DNA of 14,194 nt from CAMPJU01 sp036675265 (GTDB lineage Bacteria > Pseudomonadota > Gammaproteobacteria > Xanthomonadales > Xanthomonadaceae): the NCBI GenBank assembly GCA_036675265.1, contig JAKFFJ010000011.1:1-14194 (forward strand). The letters run 5' to 3'. Below, one piece after another: positions 1 through 6,893 of this stretch (the stretch's first letter is position 1; each line of letters opens with the position of its first letter). The notes below the pieces were generated by a model. That model made no database searches and had not been told where the DNA came from. It saw only the letters and a program-made list of their open reading frames with translations. The position numbers were made by a program, and so were the translations under genes.

Positions 1-1
1 G

Positions 2-1801
2 CCGTTCTTCGACCCGGCGCGGGGCGGCGACCCGCTGCTGTGGCAGCACCTGTTCTGGATCTTCGGCCACCCGGAGGTCTACATCATCTTCCTGCCGGCG
101 ATCGCGCTGGTGGCGATGATCGTGCCGACCTTCGCCCGCCATCCCATCGTCGGCTACGGCTGGATCGTGCTGGCCGCGGTGGGCACCGGCTTCCTCAGTT
201 TCGGGCTCTGGGTGCACCACATGTTCACCACCGGCCTGCCGAACATCTCGCTGGCCTTCTTTTCCGCGGCCTCCCAGGCGGTCGCCCTGCCGACCGGCGT
301 GCAGGTCTTCGCGCTGCTCGCCACCGTGATCGCCGGCCGCGTCGTGCGCAGCGTGCCGATGCTGTTCGTGCTCGGCGCGCTGGTGATCTTCGTGCTGGGC
401 GGATTGACGGGCGTGATGGTCGCGCTGGCGCCGTTCGACTTCCAGGCGCACGACACCTATTTCGTGGTGGCGCACCTGCATTACGTCCTGATCGGCGGCA
501 TGGTCTTCCCGGTGGTCGCGGCGGTGTACTACTTCTTCCCGCTGATGGCTGCCCGGCAGTTGTCGCCGCGCCTTGGCAGGCTCGCGTTCTGGCTGATGTT
601 CACCGGGTTCCACGTCGCGTTCCTGCCGATGCACGTCTCGGGCCTGGCCGGCATGCCGAGACGCGTCGCCACCTACCGCGCCGACCAGGGCCTGGACCTG
701 CTGAACCTGGTGTCGACCATCGGCGCGTTCGTGCTCGCGGCGGGCTTCGCGGTGGTGCTGGTCGATATCGTGCGCGCGGTGCGACGCCGAGCGCCGGTGC
801 CGGACAACCCGTGGAACGCGGGCACGCTCGAATGGCTCGGCGGCATTCCCAACCAGCCCTGGGGCGTGCGCTCGATCCCGGTCATCGAGAGCCGCTACCC
901 GGTGTGGGACCAGCCGAACCTCGCCGACGACGTCGAAGCGGGCCGCTTCTACCTGGCGGACGCGCCGGAGGGCCTGCGCGAGACCCTGGTCACCTCGCCG
1001 CTGGATGCGGTGCCGGAACAATGCCTGCGGGTGCCCGGCCCCACGTTCCTCACGCTGTGGGCGGCCGCGTTCACCGGCGGCGCCTTCATCTTCCCGGTGT
1101 TCGAGCTGTACGTCGCGGCGGGGATCAGCGGCGTCCTCGCCATCGCCGCGATCCTCGCCTGGTTGTGGACCGGCACGGCGCTGCAGCCGGAACGCGCCGC
1201 GAAGGATGTCGGCCTCGGCCTCGAGTTGCCGCTGTATGCCTCCGGCCAGGCGTCCGTCGGCTGGTGGGCGATGTTCATCACGATGATCGGCGACATGGCC
1301 GCCTTCGCCAGCCTGGTGTTCGGCTACTTCTTCTTCTGGACGGTGCATGACCAGTTTCCGCCGCAACCCGGCGGTGGTCCGGGCCTGGCCTGGCCGGTGC
1401 TGGGGCTGGTGCTCGCGCTGGCGTCGTGGGGCGCGACCCTGTTGGCGCGCCGCTGGAACCGGCGCGATGCCGGCCTTGCGTTCCATGCGGCCTGTGCCGC
1501 CGCCGTCCTGCTCGCGCTGGCGGCGTGCGGCGCGCTGCTGGCGGGTCCGTGGCTGGCAGGCATGGACCCGACGCGCCACGCCTACGACGCGACGGTCTGG
1601 CTGTTGCTGGCGTGGACCGTCGCGCACGTGGCGGTCGGTGCGCTGATGCAGGCGTACTGCATCGCGCGGCGCATTGCCGGCAGGATGACGGCCGCGCACG
1701 ACATCGACATCCGCAACGTCGCGCTGTACTGGCATTTCGTCGCGGTCACGGTGGCGGTCACCGTCGCGGTGGTCGCCGGCTTCCCGTTGCTGGCGCACTG
1801 A
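2..1801 (+). CDS. Cytochrome c oxidase subunit I/III fusion (CoxN-like), 5' partial
   Basis: This is the core of an aa3-type terminal oxidase in the inner membrane, reducing O2 to water and pumping protons. The frame is open from base 2, so the N-terminus lies outside the window; 599 codons are visible. The subunit I part shows GHPEVY (bases 65-82), holding a CuB histidine, the D-pathway glutamate and the crosslinked tyrosine. It also shows the CuB pair WVHHMFT (from 209) and HDTYFVVAHLHYVL (from 449) with the haem a3 and haem a histidines, then GMPRR (from 650). A linker with NPWNAGTLEWLGG follows, typical of fused oxidases. The last ~180 residues (from about 1250) are a subunit III-like helical bundle with GWWAMF near its start and YWHF near its end. 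The K-pathway lysine position reads PTGVQVF. The missing upstream gene is probably subunit II. The family is certain; the exact subclass is not. Confidence 0.95.
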   Translation, partial: PFFDPARGGDPLLWQHLFWIFGHPEVYIIFLPAIALVAMIVPTFARHPIVGYGWIVLAAVGTGFLSFGLWVHHMFTTGLPNISLAFFSAASQAVALPTGVQVFALLATVIAGRVVRSVPMLFVLGALVIFVLGGLTGVMVALAPFDFQAHDTYFVVAHLHYVLIGGMVFPVVAAVYYFFPLMAARQLSPRLGRLAFWLMFTGFHVAFLPMHVSGLAGMPRRVATYRADQGLDLLNLVSTIGAFVLAAGFAVVLVDIVRAVRRRAPVPDNPWNAGTLEWLGGIPNQPWGVRSIPVIESRYPVWDQPNLADDVEAGRFYLADAPEGLRETLVTSPLDAVPEQCLRVPGPTFLTLWAAAFTGGAFIFPVFELYVAAGISGVLAIAAILAWLWTGTALQPERAAKDVGLGLELPLYASGQASVGWWAMFITMIGDMAAFASLVFGYFFFWTVHDQFPPQPGGGPGLAWPVLGLVLALASWGATLLARRWNRRDAGLAFHAACAAAVLLALAACGALLAGPWLAGMDPTRHAYDATVWLLLAWTVAHVAVGALMQAYCIARRIAGRMTAAHDIDIRNVALYWHFVAVTVAVTVAVVAGFPLLAH

Positions 1802-1810
1802 GGACGAGGG

Positions 1811-2203
1811 ATGGCGACTGGCGGCAGGCAAATCCGCGGGGCACCCAGGCACGGCGGGCTGTGGACGCTCACCGCCGGCCCGCTCGTCTGGGCCGCGCAT
1901 TTCCTGGCGTCCTACGTGACGGCCGCGATCTGGTGCGCACGCGCCGCTCCCGCCGCTCCGCTCGGCGCAGCGCGCACCGCACTGCTTGCCTATACCGCGG
2001 TCGCGCTGGTCGCGATCGCCTGGCTGGGCTGGCGTGGCTGGCGCAGGCACCGCGCCGGGCGCCAGCCGCCGCCACACGACGAAGCCACCCTCGGCGACCG
2101 CCACCGTTTCCTGGGCCAGGCCACTGCGCTGCTCTGCGGGCTGTCGTTCGTCGCCGTGGTGTACGTCGCACTCGGTGCGGTCCTGATCGGGACGTGCCGC
2201 TGA
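1811..2203 (+). CDS. Small three-helix membrane protein of the cox cluster, function unknown
   Basis: A 130-residue hydrophobic protein with three likely membrane segments, at about residues 18-44, 53-73 and 99-126. A charged Arg/Pro/His-rich loop lies between the second and third. The first segment reads GPLVWAAHFLASYVTAAIWC, with a histidine and a cysteine that could bind metal or haem, though that is a guess. It starts 9 bp after the oxidase stop with a purine-rich GAGGACGAGG ribosome site, and its stop overlaps the ctaG-like start by one base. Its place between the oxidase and assembly genes suggests a role as an accessory subunit or assembly helper. I recognise similar small proteins in such clusters but know of no assigned function. 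Confidence 0.8.
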   Translation: MATGGRQIRGAPRHGGLWTLTAGPLVWAAHFLASYVTAAIWCARAAPAAPLGAARTALLAYTAVALVAIAWLGWRGWRRHRAGRQPPPHDEATLGDRHRFLGQATALLCGLSFVAVVYVALGAVLIGTCR

Positions 2204-2877
2204 TGGATGCCTCGACGCGCAGGCAGGCGCTGGTGGCGGGCGGGCTCCTCGTGCTCGCCGCCGCGTGGCTCGGCCCGCTGCCGGCGTGGTCGCGGCACTC
2301 GTTTGCCGCGCACATGCTGATGCACATGGCGGTGGTCGCGCTGGCCGCGCCGTTGCTCGCGCTGGGCATCGCGGGGACCCGCTGGGATCCCTCGTGCCGC
2401 TGGCCCGTCGTGCTCGGGGCCGGTGCCGCACCGGTCGTCGCATCGGTCGTGGAGTTCGTCGTGGTCTGGGCGTGGCACGCGCCCGCCTTGCACCATGCCG
2501 CACGCGTGTCTTCGGCGATGCTGGTCCTGGAGCAAGGCACCTTCCTCGCGGTCGGGCTCGCGCTGTGGATCGCGGCGTTCGGCGGTCGCGCGGCGCGCAG
2601 GCGGGAGGGCGCCGCGGCCGGCATCGGCGGGCTGTTGCTGACCTCGATGCACATGACCCTGCTGGGCGTGCTGCTGGCGCTCGCAACGCGTCCGCTCTAC
2701 GGGCACGGCCCCGGCGCAGGCACCGCGTCGCTGCCCGTGTCGCTCACGCCGCTGCAGGACCAGCATCTTGGCGGCGTCCTGATGCTGGTGTTCGGCGGCA
2801 GCGCGTACCTGGCCGGTGCGTTGTGGCTGCTGGCAGGCCTGCTGCGCGAACGTTCGGGGACGGTGGCCGATGGCTGA
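2203..2877 (+). CDS. ctaG: CtaG-type (Caa3_CtaG family) cytochrome c oxidase assembly protein
   Basis: A 224-residue multi-pass membrane protein of the Bacillus-type CtaG family, needed for assembly of caa3-type oxidases and probably for copper delivery. It is unrelated to the Cox11 proteins that are also called CtaG. Family signatures are visible: AHMLMHM (36-42) on the first helices, WAWHAPALHHAA (89-100), SMHMTLLGVLLAL (148-160) followed by TRPLY, and LTPLQDQHLGGVLM (181-194). The repeated His/Met pairs are plausible copper ligands. I chose the ATG at 2203, which overlaps the preceding stop as TGATG; a GTG at 2194 is an in-frame alternative. The 3' end overlaps the cytochrome gene by 8 bp, so the two are probably translationally coupled. 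Confidence 0.9.
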   Translation: MDASTRRQALVAGGLLVLAAAWLGPLPAWSRHSFAAHMLMHMAVVALAAPLLALGIAGTRWDPSCRWPVVLGAGAAPVVASVVEFVVVWAWHAPALHHAARVSSAMLVLEQGTFLAVGLALWIAAFGGRAARRREGAAAGIGGLLLTSMHMTLLGVLLALATRPLYGHGPGAGTASLPVSLTPLQDQHLGGVLMLVFGGSAYLAGALWLLAGLLRERSGTVADG

Positions 2878-4054
2878 GCAGGGACTGCACGCGTGGATAT
2901 CGCGCCAGGCCCGCCGGGCCTGGCGCTGCGTGGCCGGGGACGGCTGGCGGCAGGCGGTGTGCCGCGCGCTGGTCGTGGTGGCGTTGCTCGGCATCGGTGG
3001 GCTGGCGTTCGTCGCGGCCGGGCTGATGCCCATCGCGGCGAGCGAAGGCCACTGGGCGGTCACCCGTGCATTCCTGCAGTTCACGATGCGCAGTTCCGTG
3101 CGAACCCGGACGCTCGGCATGGAGGTCCCGCCGCTGGACGATCCTGGTCTCGTGCTCAAGGGCGCCGGGCACTACGCCAGCAGTTGCCTGCCCTGCCATG
3201 GGGCGCCGGGCGAACCGCGCGCCCTTTTGGTTCGCGGCATGACGCCCGAGCCACCTTACCTGCCCGAGGGGTTTGGCACCCTGCGCGACGCGGAGTTGTT
3301 CTGGATCGTCCGCCACGGCATCAAGTACACCGCCATGCCGGCCTGGCCTGCGCTGCAGCGCGAGGACGAGGTGTGGGCCATGGTGGCTTTCCTGCGTGCG
3401 TTGCCGCAACTGGACGTCGAGGAATTCCGGGCGCTGGCGTACGGCGATGCCGACGAACGCCATGCGGCCCTGCTCGGCCGGCCGATGCAGGCCGCGCTTG
3501 CCGATTGCCAACGTTGCCACGGCGCCGACGGCATGGGCCGCGGCAACGGCGCGATCCCGCGGCTGGCCGGGCTCGACGAGGCCTACCTGCTGGCCAGCCT
3601 GGCGGCCTTCGCCCGCGGCGACCGGCACAGCGGGATCATGCAACCGGTCGCCGCCGGGCTGGACAGCGCGCAGATGCGCGAGTTGGCCCGGCACTTCTCG
3701 TCGATCGAAGGCGAAGCCCCCGCGGCGCGCTGCAACGCCCCGGACGCGTTCGCACGCGGCGCACGGCTCGCGGCCGAGGGCGACCCGGCGCGCAAGATCC
3801 CGGCCTGCGCGGCCTGCCACGGTCCGGGTCCCGGCGCCCGCAACTCCCTGTATCCGGACCTGGCGGGACAGCACGCGGACTACCTTGCGTTGCAGCTCGC
3901 GCTGTTCCGGAGCGACCGGCGCGGCGGCACCGCCTACGCGGGGCTGATGCGCGCCGCGGCGGACCGGCTCGAGGACGGCGACATCCGGGACCTGGCCACG
4001 TATTACGCCGCACTGCCCGGCGGTTGCCCCAACGCAGGCCAAACGACGCCGTGA
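2870..4054 (+). CDS. Membrane-anchored triheme cytochrome c
   Basis: A 394-residue periplasmic electron carrier with one N-terminal membrane anchor (about 32-55) and three class I cytochrome c domains in tandem. The haem motifs are CLPCH (106-110), CQRCH (213-217) and CAACH (313-317). Each has a plausible axial methionine downstream: M156 in TAMPAWP, M257 in GIMQPVA and M360 in GLMRAAA. The first domain resembles the single-haem cytochromes found in oxidase and alcohol dehydrogenase clusters; the second and third look like a c4/c553-type pair. As the last gene of the oxidase run it is the likely electron donor to the CuA site or a bridge from bc1. The ATG at 2870 is chosen because it gives a short basic N-terminus ahead of the helix; a start further upstream at 2816 would add 18 residues and overlap ctaG more deeply. 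Confidence 0.9.
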   Translation: MAEQGLHAWISRQARRAWRCVAGDGWRQAVCRALVVVALLGIGGLAFVAAGLMPIAASEGHWAVTRAFLQFTMRSSVRTRTLGMEVPPLDDPGLVLKGAGHYASSCLPCHGAPGEPRALLVRGMTPEPPYLPEGFGTLRDAELFWIVRHGIKYTAMPAWPALQREDEVWAMVAFLRALPQLDVEEFRALAYGDADERHAALLGRPMQAALADCQRCHGADGMGRGNGAIPRLAGLDEAYLLASLAAFARGDRHSGIMQPVAAGLDSAQMRELARHFSSIEGEAPAARCNAPDAFARGARLAAEGDPARKIPACAACHGPGPGARNSLYPDLAGQHADYLALQLALFRSDRRGGTAYAGLMRAAADRLEDGDIRDLATYYAALPGGCPNAGQTTP

Positions 4055-4152
4055 AGGCACGGGGCGTCCGTCACACCCCGGCGTGCCCGTGGTTGTGCCC
4101 GGACAGGTGCGATGCTGCAATCCGACGCACCTGGCATCGAAGGAGGACCGCC
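4055..4152. other. 98-bp intergenic region between the oxidase run and the DUF4124 gene
   Basis: This gap separates the oxidase operon from the next gene. I see no convincing rho-independent terminator: there is a CACGGG/CCCGTG pair with a loop of about 22 bases and no T-run. The 3' half holds a weak promoter candidate, listed separately, and a strong AAGGAGG ribosome site at 4140-4146, 6 bases before the start of the DUF4124 gene. Confidence 0.5.
4093..4121 (+). promoter_or_regulatory. Candidate sigma70-like promoter for the DUF4124 gene
   Basis: TTGTGC at 4093-4098 and TGCAAT at 4116-4121 are separated by 17 bases. Match to consensus is 3 of 6 and 4 of 6. It stands out mostly because the surroundings are GC-rich. 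The predicted transcript would start about 25 bases before the gene. This is a weak call. Confidence 0.25.
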
Positions 4153-4584
4153 ATGCCCCTGTCCCGACCGCTCCTGGCCCTGGCCGCCTGCCTTGCGCTG
4201 CTTCCTGCCGTCGCGGCGGCGCAGGCCAGCGACAAGGTCTACAAGTGGACCGATGCGAACGGCGTGACCCATTACGGCGACGCGCCGCCCGCGGCGGGCG
4301 AGTACGAAGCCAGTCCCATCCCCGCGGGCGACCGGGTCGTGCGCGCACCGGACGGCACCACCGACGCGGCCGCGGACGCAGCCGCGACGCCCGTCGCCGG
4401 CGAGGACCCCCAGTGCGCGGACGTGCGCAAGCACCTGGCGCTGTTGCGCGGCGACAGCCAGGTCCAGCAGGACACCGACGGCGACGGCAAGGCCGACAGG
4501 ATCCTGTCGCAGGCCGACCGCGAGGCGCAGGCCCGCCTGGCCGAGGGGATGCTGGCGACGAACTGCACCGCGCCCGCGGCCTGA
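4153..4584 (+). CDS. Secreted DUF4124 domain protein with a calcium-loop-like motif
   Basis: A 143-residue exported protein. Residues 1-25 are a signal peptide (hydrophobic core LLALAACLALLPAVAAA, likely cut after AQA). The DUF4124 signature follows: KVYKWTDANGVTHYGDAPP (28-46). This small domain is common in periplasmic proteins of gammaproteobacteria and its role is unknown. After an Ala/Asp-rich linker comes a C-terminal part with two cysteines (C88, C138) that could form a disulfide, and the loop DTDGDGKAD (107-115), which has the spacing of calcium-binding DxDxDG loops. The start is fixed by a strong AAGGAGG site 6 bases upstream. It appears to be a single-gene unit between the oxidase operon and proS. 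Confidence 0.85.
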   Translation: MPLSRPLLALAACLALLPAVAAAQASDKVYKWTDANGVTHYGDAPPAAGEYEASPIPAGDRVVRAPDGTTDAAADAAATPVAGEDPQCADVRKHLALLRGDSQVQQDTDGDGKADRILSQADREAQARLAEGMLATNCTAPAA

Positions 4585-4609
4585 GGCACGGCGGCCGCGG
4601 TACGCGGAC

Positions 4610-4615
4610 TAGAAT
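4610..4615 (+). promoter_or_regulatory. Likely -10 element for proS
   Basis: TAGAAT matches the TATAAT consensus at 5 of 6 positions and lies about 46 bases before the proS start. No good -35 box is seen at 16-18 bases upstream; that position is occupied by a small CCGCG/CGCGG inverted repeat at 4595-4607. The transcript would have a leader of about 40 bases carrying the AGGAAGGG ribosome site at 4644-4651. Confidence 0.4.
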
Positions 4616-4660
4616 GGCGCCTTTCCGCTCGCGAATATCGCCCAGGAAGGGTCGCCCCCG

Positions 4661-6379
4661 ATGCGCCTGTCGCAGTTCCATCTTTCCACCAGCAAGGAAA
4701 CACCCGCCGAAGCCGAGGTCGCCAGCCACAAGCTGATGCTCAAGGCGGGCATGATCCGCAAGCTCGCCGCCGGCCTCTATACCTGGTCGCCACTGGGCCT
4801 GCGCGTGCTGCGCAAGGTCGAGGCGGTGGTCCGCGAGGAGATGCAGGCCGCCGGCGCCATCGAGCTGCTGATGCCCGCGGTGCAGCCCAGGGAGCTGTGG
4901 GAGGAGACCGGGCGCTGGGAGAAGTTCGGCGGCCAGCTGCTGAAGATGCAGGACCGCAAGGAGGCCTGGTACTGCTTCGGGCCGACCCACGAGGAAGTGA
5001 TCACCGATTTCGCGCGCAACGAGCTGCAGTCGTACAAGCAGTTGCCGGTGACCTTCTTCCAGATCCAGACCAAGTTCCGCGACGAGATCCGGCCGCGCTT
5101 CGGCGTGATGCGCGCGCGCGAGTTCCTGATGAAGGACGCGTACTCGTTCCACCTCGACGACGAGGGCCTGGACCGCGAGTACCGCAACATGTACGACGCC
5201 TACGGACGGATCTTCACCCGGCTGGGCCTGCGCCATCGCGCGGTGTTCGCCGACACCGGGGCGATCGGCGGCAGCGCCTCGCACGAGTTCCACGTGCTGG
5301 CGGACTCGGGCGAGGACGCGATCGCCTTCTCCGACGCGTCGGACTACGCAGCCAACATCGAACTGGCGGAAGCGGTGTCGCCGGGCGAGCGTCCGGCACC
5401 CGCCGAAGCCATGCGCAAGGTCGGGACGCCCACGCAGAAGACCTGCGAGGACGTTGCCGCGTTGCTCGGCATCCCACTGGCGCGCACGGTGAAGTCGATC
5501 GCCCTCATGGGCGACGAGGCCGGAACGGGAACGGCCTTCGTGCTCGCGCTCGTGCGCGGCGACCACGTCGTCAACGGCATCAAGCTCGCCAAGCTCCCGG
5601 GCCTGGCCGATTACCGCCTGGCGACCGAGGCCGAGATCCGCGACCACCTCGGAAGCACGCCGGGGTTCCTGGGGCCGGTCGGTCCCGCGAAGCCGATCCG
5701 CGTCGTCGCCGATCGCTGCGTCGCGGCGATGGCCGACTTCGTGGTCGGCGCGAACGAACCCGGGTTCCACCTCGCCGGCGTCGCCTGGGGCCGCGACCTG
5801 CCCGAGCCGGACCTGGTCGCCGACATCAGGAACGTCGTCGCGGGTGACCCGTCGCCCTGCGGGAAGGGGACCCTGGGCATCGCGCGCGGCATCGAGGTCG
5901 GCCACGTGTTCCAGCTCGGCCGCAAGTACGCCGAGGCGATGGGATGCACGGTGCTCGACGCCGGCGGCAAGGCCGCGGTGCCCGCGATGGGCTGCTACGG
6001 CATCGGCGTCTCGCGCATCGTGGCCGCCGCGATCGAGCAGAACCACGACGACGCGGGCATCCTGTGGCCCGCGGCGATGGCGCCGTGGACGGTCGCGATC
6101 TGCGTGATCAACCCGAAGCAGGACGAGGCGGTCGCTGCCGCTGCCGACGCGCTCCATCGCGAGCTCGCCGACGCGGGCGTGGACGTCGTGCTGGACGACC
6201 GAGGGCTGCGACCGGGCGCGATGTTCGCGGACATCGAACTGATCGGCATCCCCCACCGGGTGGTGGTTTCCGCGCGCGGGCTGGAAGCAGGTACCTACGA
6301 GTACCGGGCGCGCACCGCGGCGGAAGCGGAACAGCTTGACCGCGCCGCGCTGAGGGAAAGGCTGGGCGTCGCGCGCTGA
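4661..6379 (+). CDS. proS: Prolyl-tRNA synthetase, bacterial type with editing domain
   Basis: This class II synthetase charges tRNA-Pro with proline in the cytoplasm. At 572 residues it has the usual bacterial length. The catalytic core shows PTHEE (108-112), motif 2 from FRDEIRPRFG (139-148) to about 164, and motif 3 around GCYGIGVSRI (444-453) with the conserved arginine R452. An insertion domain at about 230-400 hydrolyses mischarged Ala-tRNA-Pro; it contains the conserved RTVKSI lysine (K278) and a GSTPGFLGP loop (331-339), so editing should work. The anticodon-binding domain runs from about 475 to the end. The ATG at 4661 has the AGGAAGGG site 9 bases upstream and gives the standard N-terminus MRLSQFHLST. 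Base use resembles that of its neighbours. Confidence 0.98.
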   Translation: MRLSQFHLSTSKETPAEAEVASHKLMLKAGMIRKLAAGLYTWSPLGLRVLRKVEAVVREEMQAAGAIELLMPAVQPRELWEETGRWEKFGGQLLKMQDRKEAWYCFGPTHEEVITDFARNELQSYKQLPVTFFQIQTKFRDEIRPRFGVMRAREFLMKDAYSFHLDDEGLDREYRNMYDAYGRIFTRLGLRHRAVFADTGAIGGSASHEFHVLADSGEDAIAFSDASDYAANIELAEAVSPGERPAPAEAMRKVGTPTQKTCEDVAALLGIPLARTVKSIALMGDEAGTGTAFVLALVRGDHVVNGIKLAKLPGLADYRLATEAEIRDHLGSTPGFLGPVGPAKPIRVVADRCVAAMADFVVGANEPGFHLAGVAWGRDLPEPDLVADIRNVVAGDPSPCGKGTLGIARGIEVGHVFQLGRKYAEAMGCTVLDAGGKAAVPAMGCYGIGVSRIVAAAIEQNHDDAGILWPAAMAPWTVAICVINPKQDEAVAAAADALHRELADAGVDVVLDDRGLRPGAMFADIELIGIPHRVVVSARGLEAGTYEYRARTAAEAEQLDRAALRERLGVAR

Positions 6380-6398
6380 CGCCCCGAAACCGCGGCCC

Positions 6399-6440
6399 GA
6401 ATATCGCCGCGAGTTTCCCCGCCCCTTGCGCGGGATATTC
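6399..6440 (+). promoter_or_regulatory. Large hairpin competing with the proS terminator-like stem
   Basis: GAATATC-G-CCGCG at 6399-6411 pairs with CGCGGGATATTC at 6429-6440, giving 12 base pairs with one bulged G and a 17-base loop. Its right arm overlaps the left arm, loop and part of the right arm of the shorter stem at 6430-6444, so the two cannot form together. It may simply be an extended 3' end structure of the proS mRNA, or it may act as an antiterminator. Pairing is seen in the sequence; the function is inferred. Confidence 0.35.
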
Positions 6441-6449
6441 CCGCATTTT
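6430..6449 (+). terminator. Terminator-like hairpin after proS
   Basis: GCGGGA (6430-6435) and TCCCGC (6439-6444) form a perfect 6-bp stem with a 3-base TAT loop, followed by ATTTT. The T-run is short, so this would be a weak intrinsic terminator. Its place 50 bases after the proS stop and just before the promoter of the next gene fits a terminator role. Confidence 0.4.
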
Positions 6450-6475
6450 GCACGGCCCTGGTTTCAGATTATGCT
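6447..6475 (+). promoter_or_regulatory. Likely promoter of the H-NS family gene
   Basis: TTTGCA (6447-6452) and TATGCT (6470-6475) are 17 bases apart, each matching consensus at 4 of 6. This is the most AT-rich patch in the neighbourhood, which suits both a promoter and H-NS autoregulation. A transcript would start near 6482, giving a leader of about 27 bases ending in the GGAGG ribosome site at 6500-6504. Confidence 0.45.
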
Positions 6476-6508
6476 GCCCGCCTTTATCCCCACGCCCGCG
6501 GAGGCAAC

Positions 6509-6886
6509 ATGACGATCGACCTGGATAACCTGTCCAGCAAGGAACTCGATACGCTGATCACCAAGGCCAGGAAGCGCAAGGTCGCGCTGAAGAAGCGCAA
6601 GCCGGCCGCGGTCGTCCGCCGGAAGATCAGTTCGCTGGCCAAGGCCGAGGGCTATACCGTCGCGGAGCTGTTCGGTGGTGCGGGTGCGACCGGTGCGACG
6701 GGCCGCGCCGGCCGCGCGCCGCGCAAGGCGTCGGCGACCAAGGGCCGCAAGCTGGGCAAGGTCGCCCCGAAGTACCGCAACCCGGCCAAGCCATCGGAAA
6801 CCTGGACCGGTCGCGGCAAGCAGCCCCGCTGGATGGCCGCGGAAACCGCCAAGGGCAGGAAGGTCGAGGATTTCCTGATCAAGTAG
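6509..6886 (+). CDS. H-NS family nucleoid-associated protein (xanthomonad XrvA type)
   Basis: A 125-residue DNA-binding protein that would bind AT-rich DNA and silence or shape gene expression. The N-terminal ~50 residues are helical and highly charged, fitting a dimerisation domain. A Gly/Ala/Lys-rich linker (55-85), with a GATGATG repeat and histone H1-like character, leads to the core DNA-binding motif PKYRNPAKPSETWTGRGKQP (87-106) followed by RW. The TGRGKQPRW segment (100-108) matches the H-NS loop that enters the minor groove. The start has GGAGG 4 bases upstream. The gene has its own promoter and ends 7 bp from the convergent exporter gene. Xanthomonad genomes often have several paralogues, so I give no symbol. 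Confidence 0.93.
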   Translation: MTIDLDNLSSKELDTLITKARKRKVALKKRKPAAVVRRKISSLAKAEGYTVAELFGGAGATGATGRAGRAPRKASATKGRKLGKVAPKYRNPAKPSETWTGRGKQPRWMAAETAKGRKVEDFLIK

Positions 6887-6893
6887 GCCGCGG

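Noticed and set aside
1735..1780. Short GCGGTCAC direct repeats near the end of the oxidase gene.
   Set aside because: They encode a Val/Ala/Thr-rich membrane helix from few codons; low-complexity coding explains them.
4595..4607. Inverted repeat CCGCG-GTA-CGCGG before proS, considered as an operator or terminator.
   Set aside because: A 5-bp GC stem is common in GC-rich DNA, no T-run follows, and nothing else supports a site.
2744..6256. A 1170-codon open frame on the - strand opposite ctaG, the cytochrome gene, the DUF4124 gene and proS.
   Set aside because: It lies wholly antisense to four well-recognised genes, crosses gene borders, and its translation is low-complexity Arg/His/Gly/Ala without any family motif. 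Long antisense frames are expected in very GC-rich coding DNA.
4632..6408. The 11-mer CGAATATCGCC occurs on both sides of proS (4632-4642 and 6398-6408).
   Set aside because: It is an exact match, but 11-base repeats are expected by chance at this window size. There is no third copy that I noticed, and there are no signs of a mobile element such as a transposase or terminal repeats.
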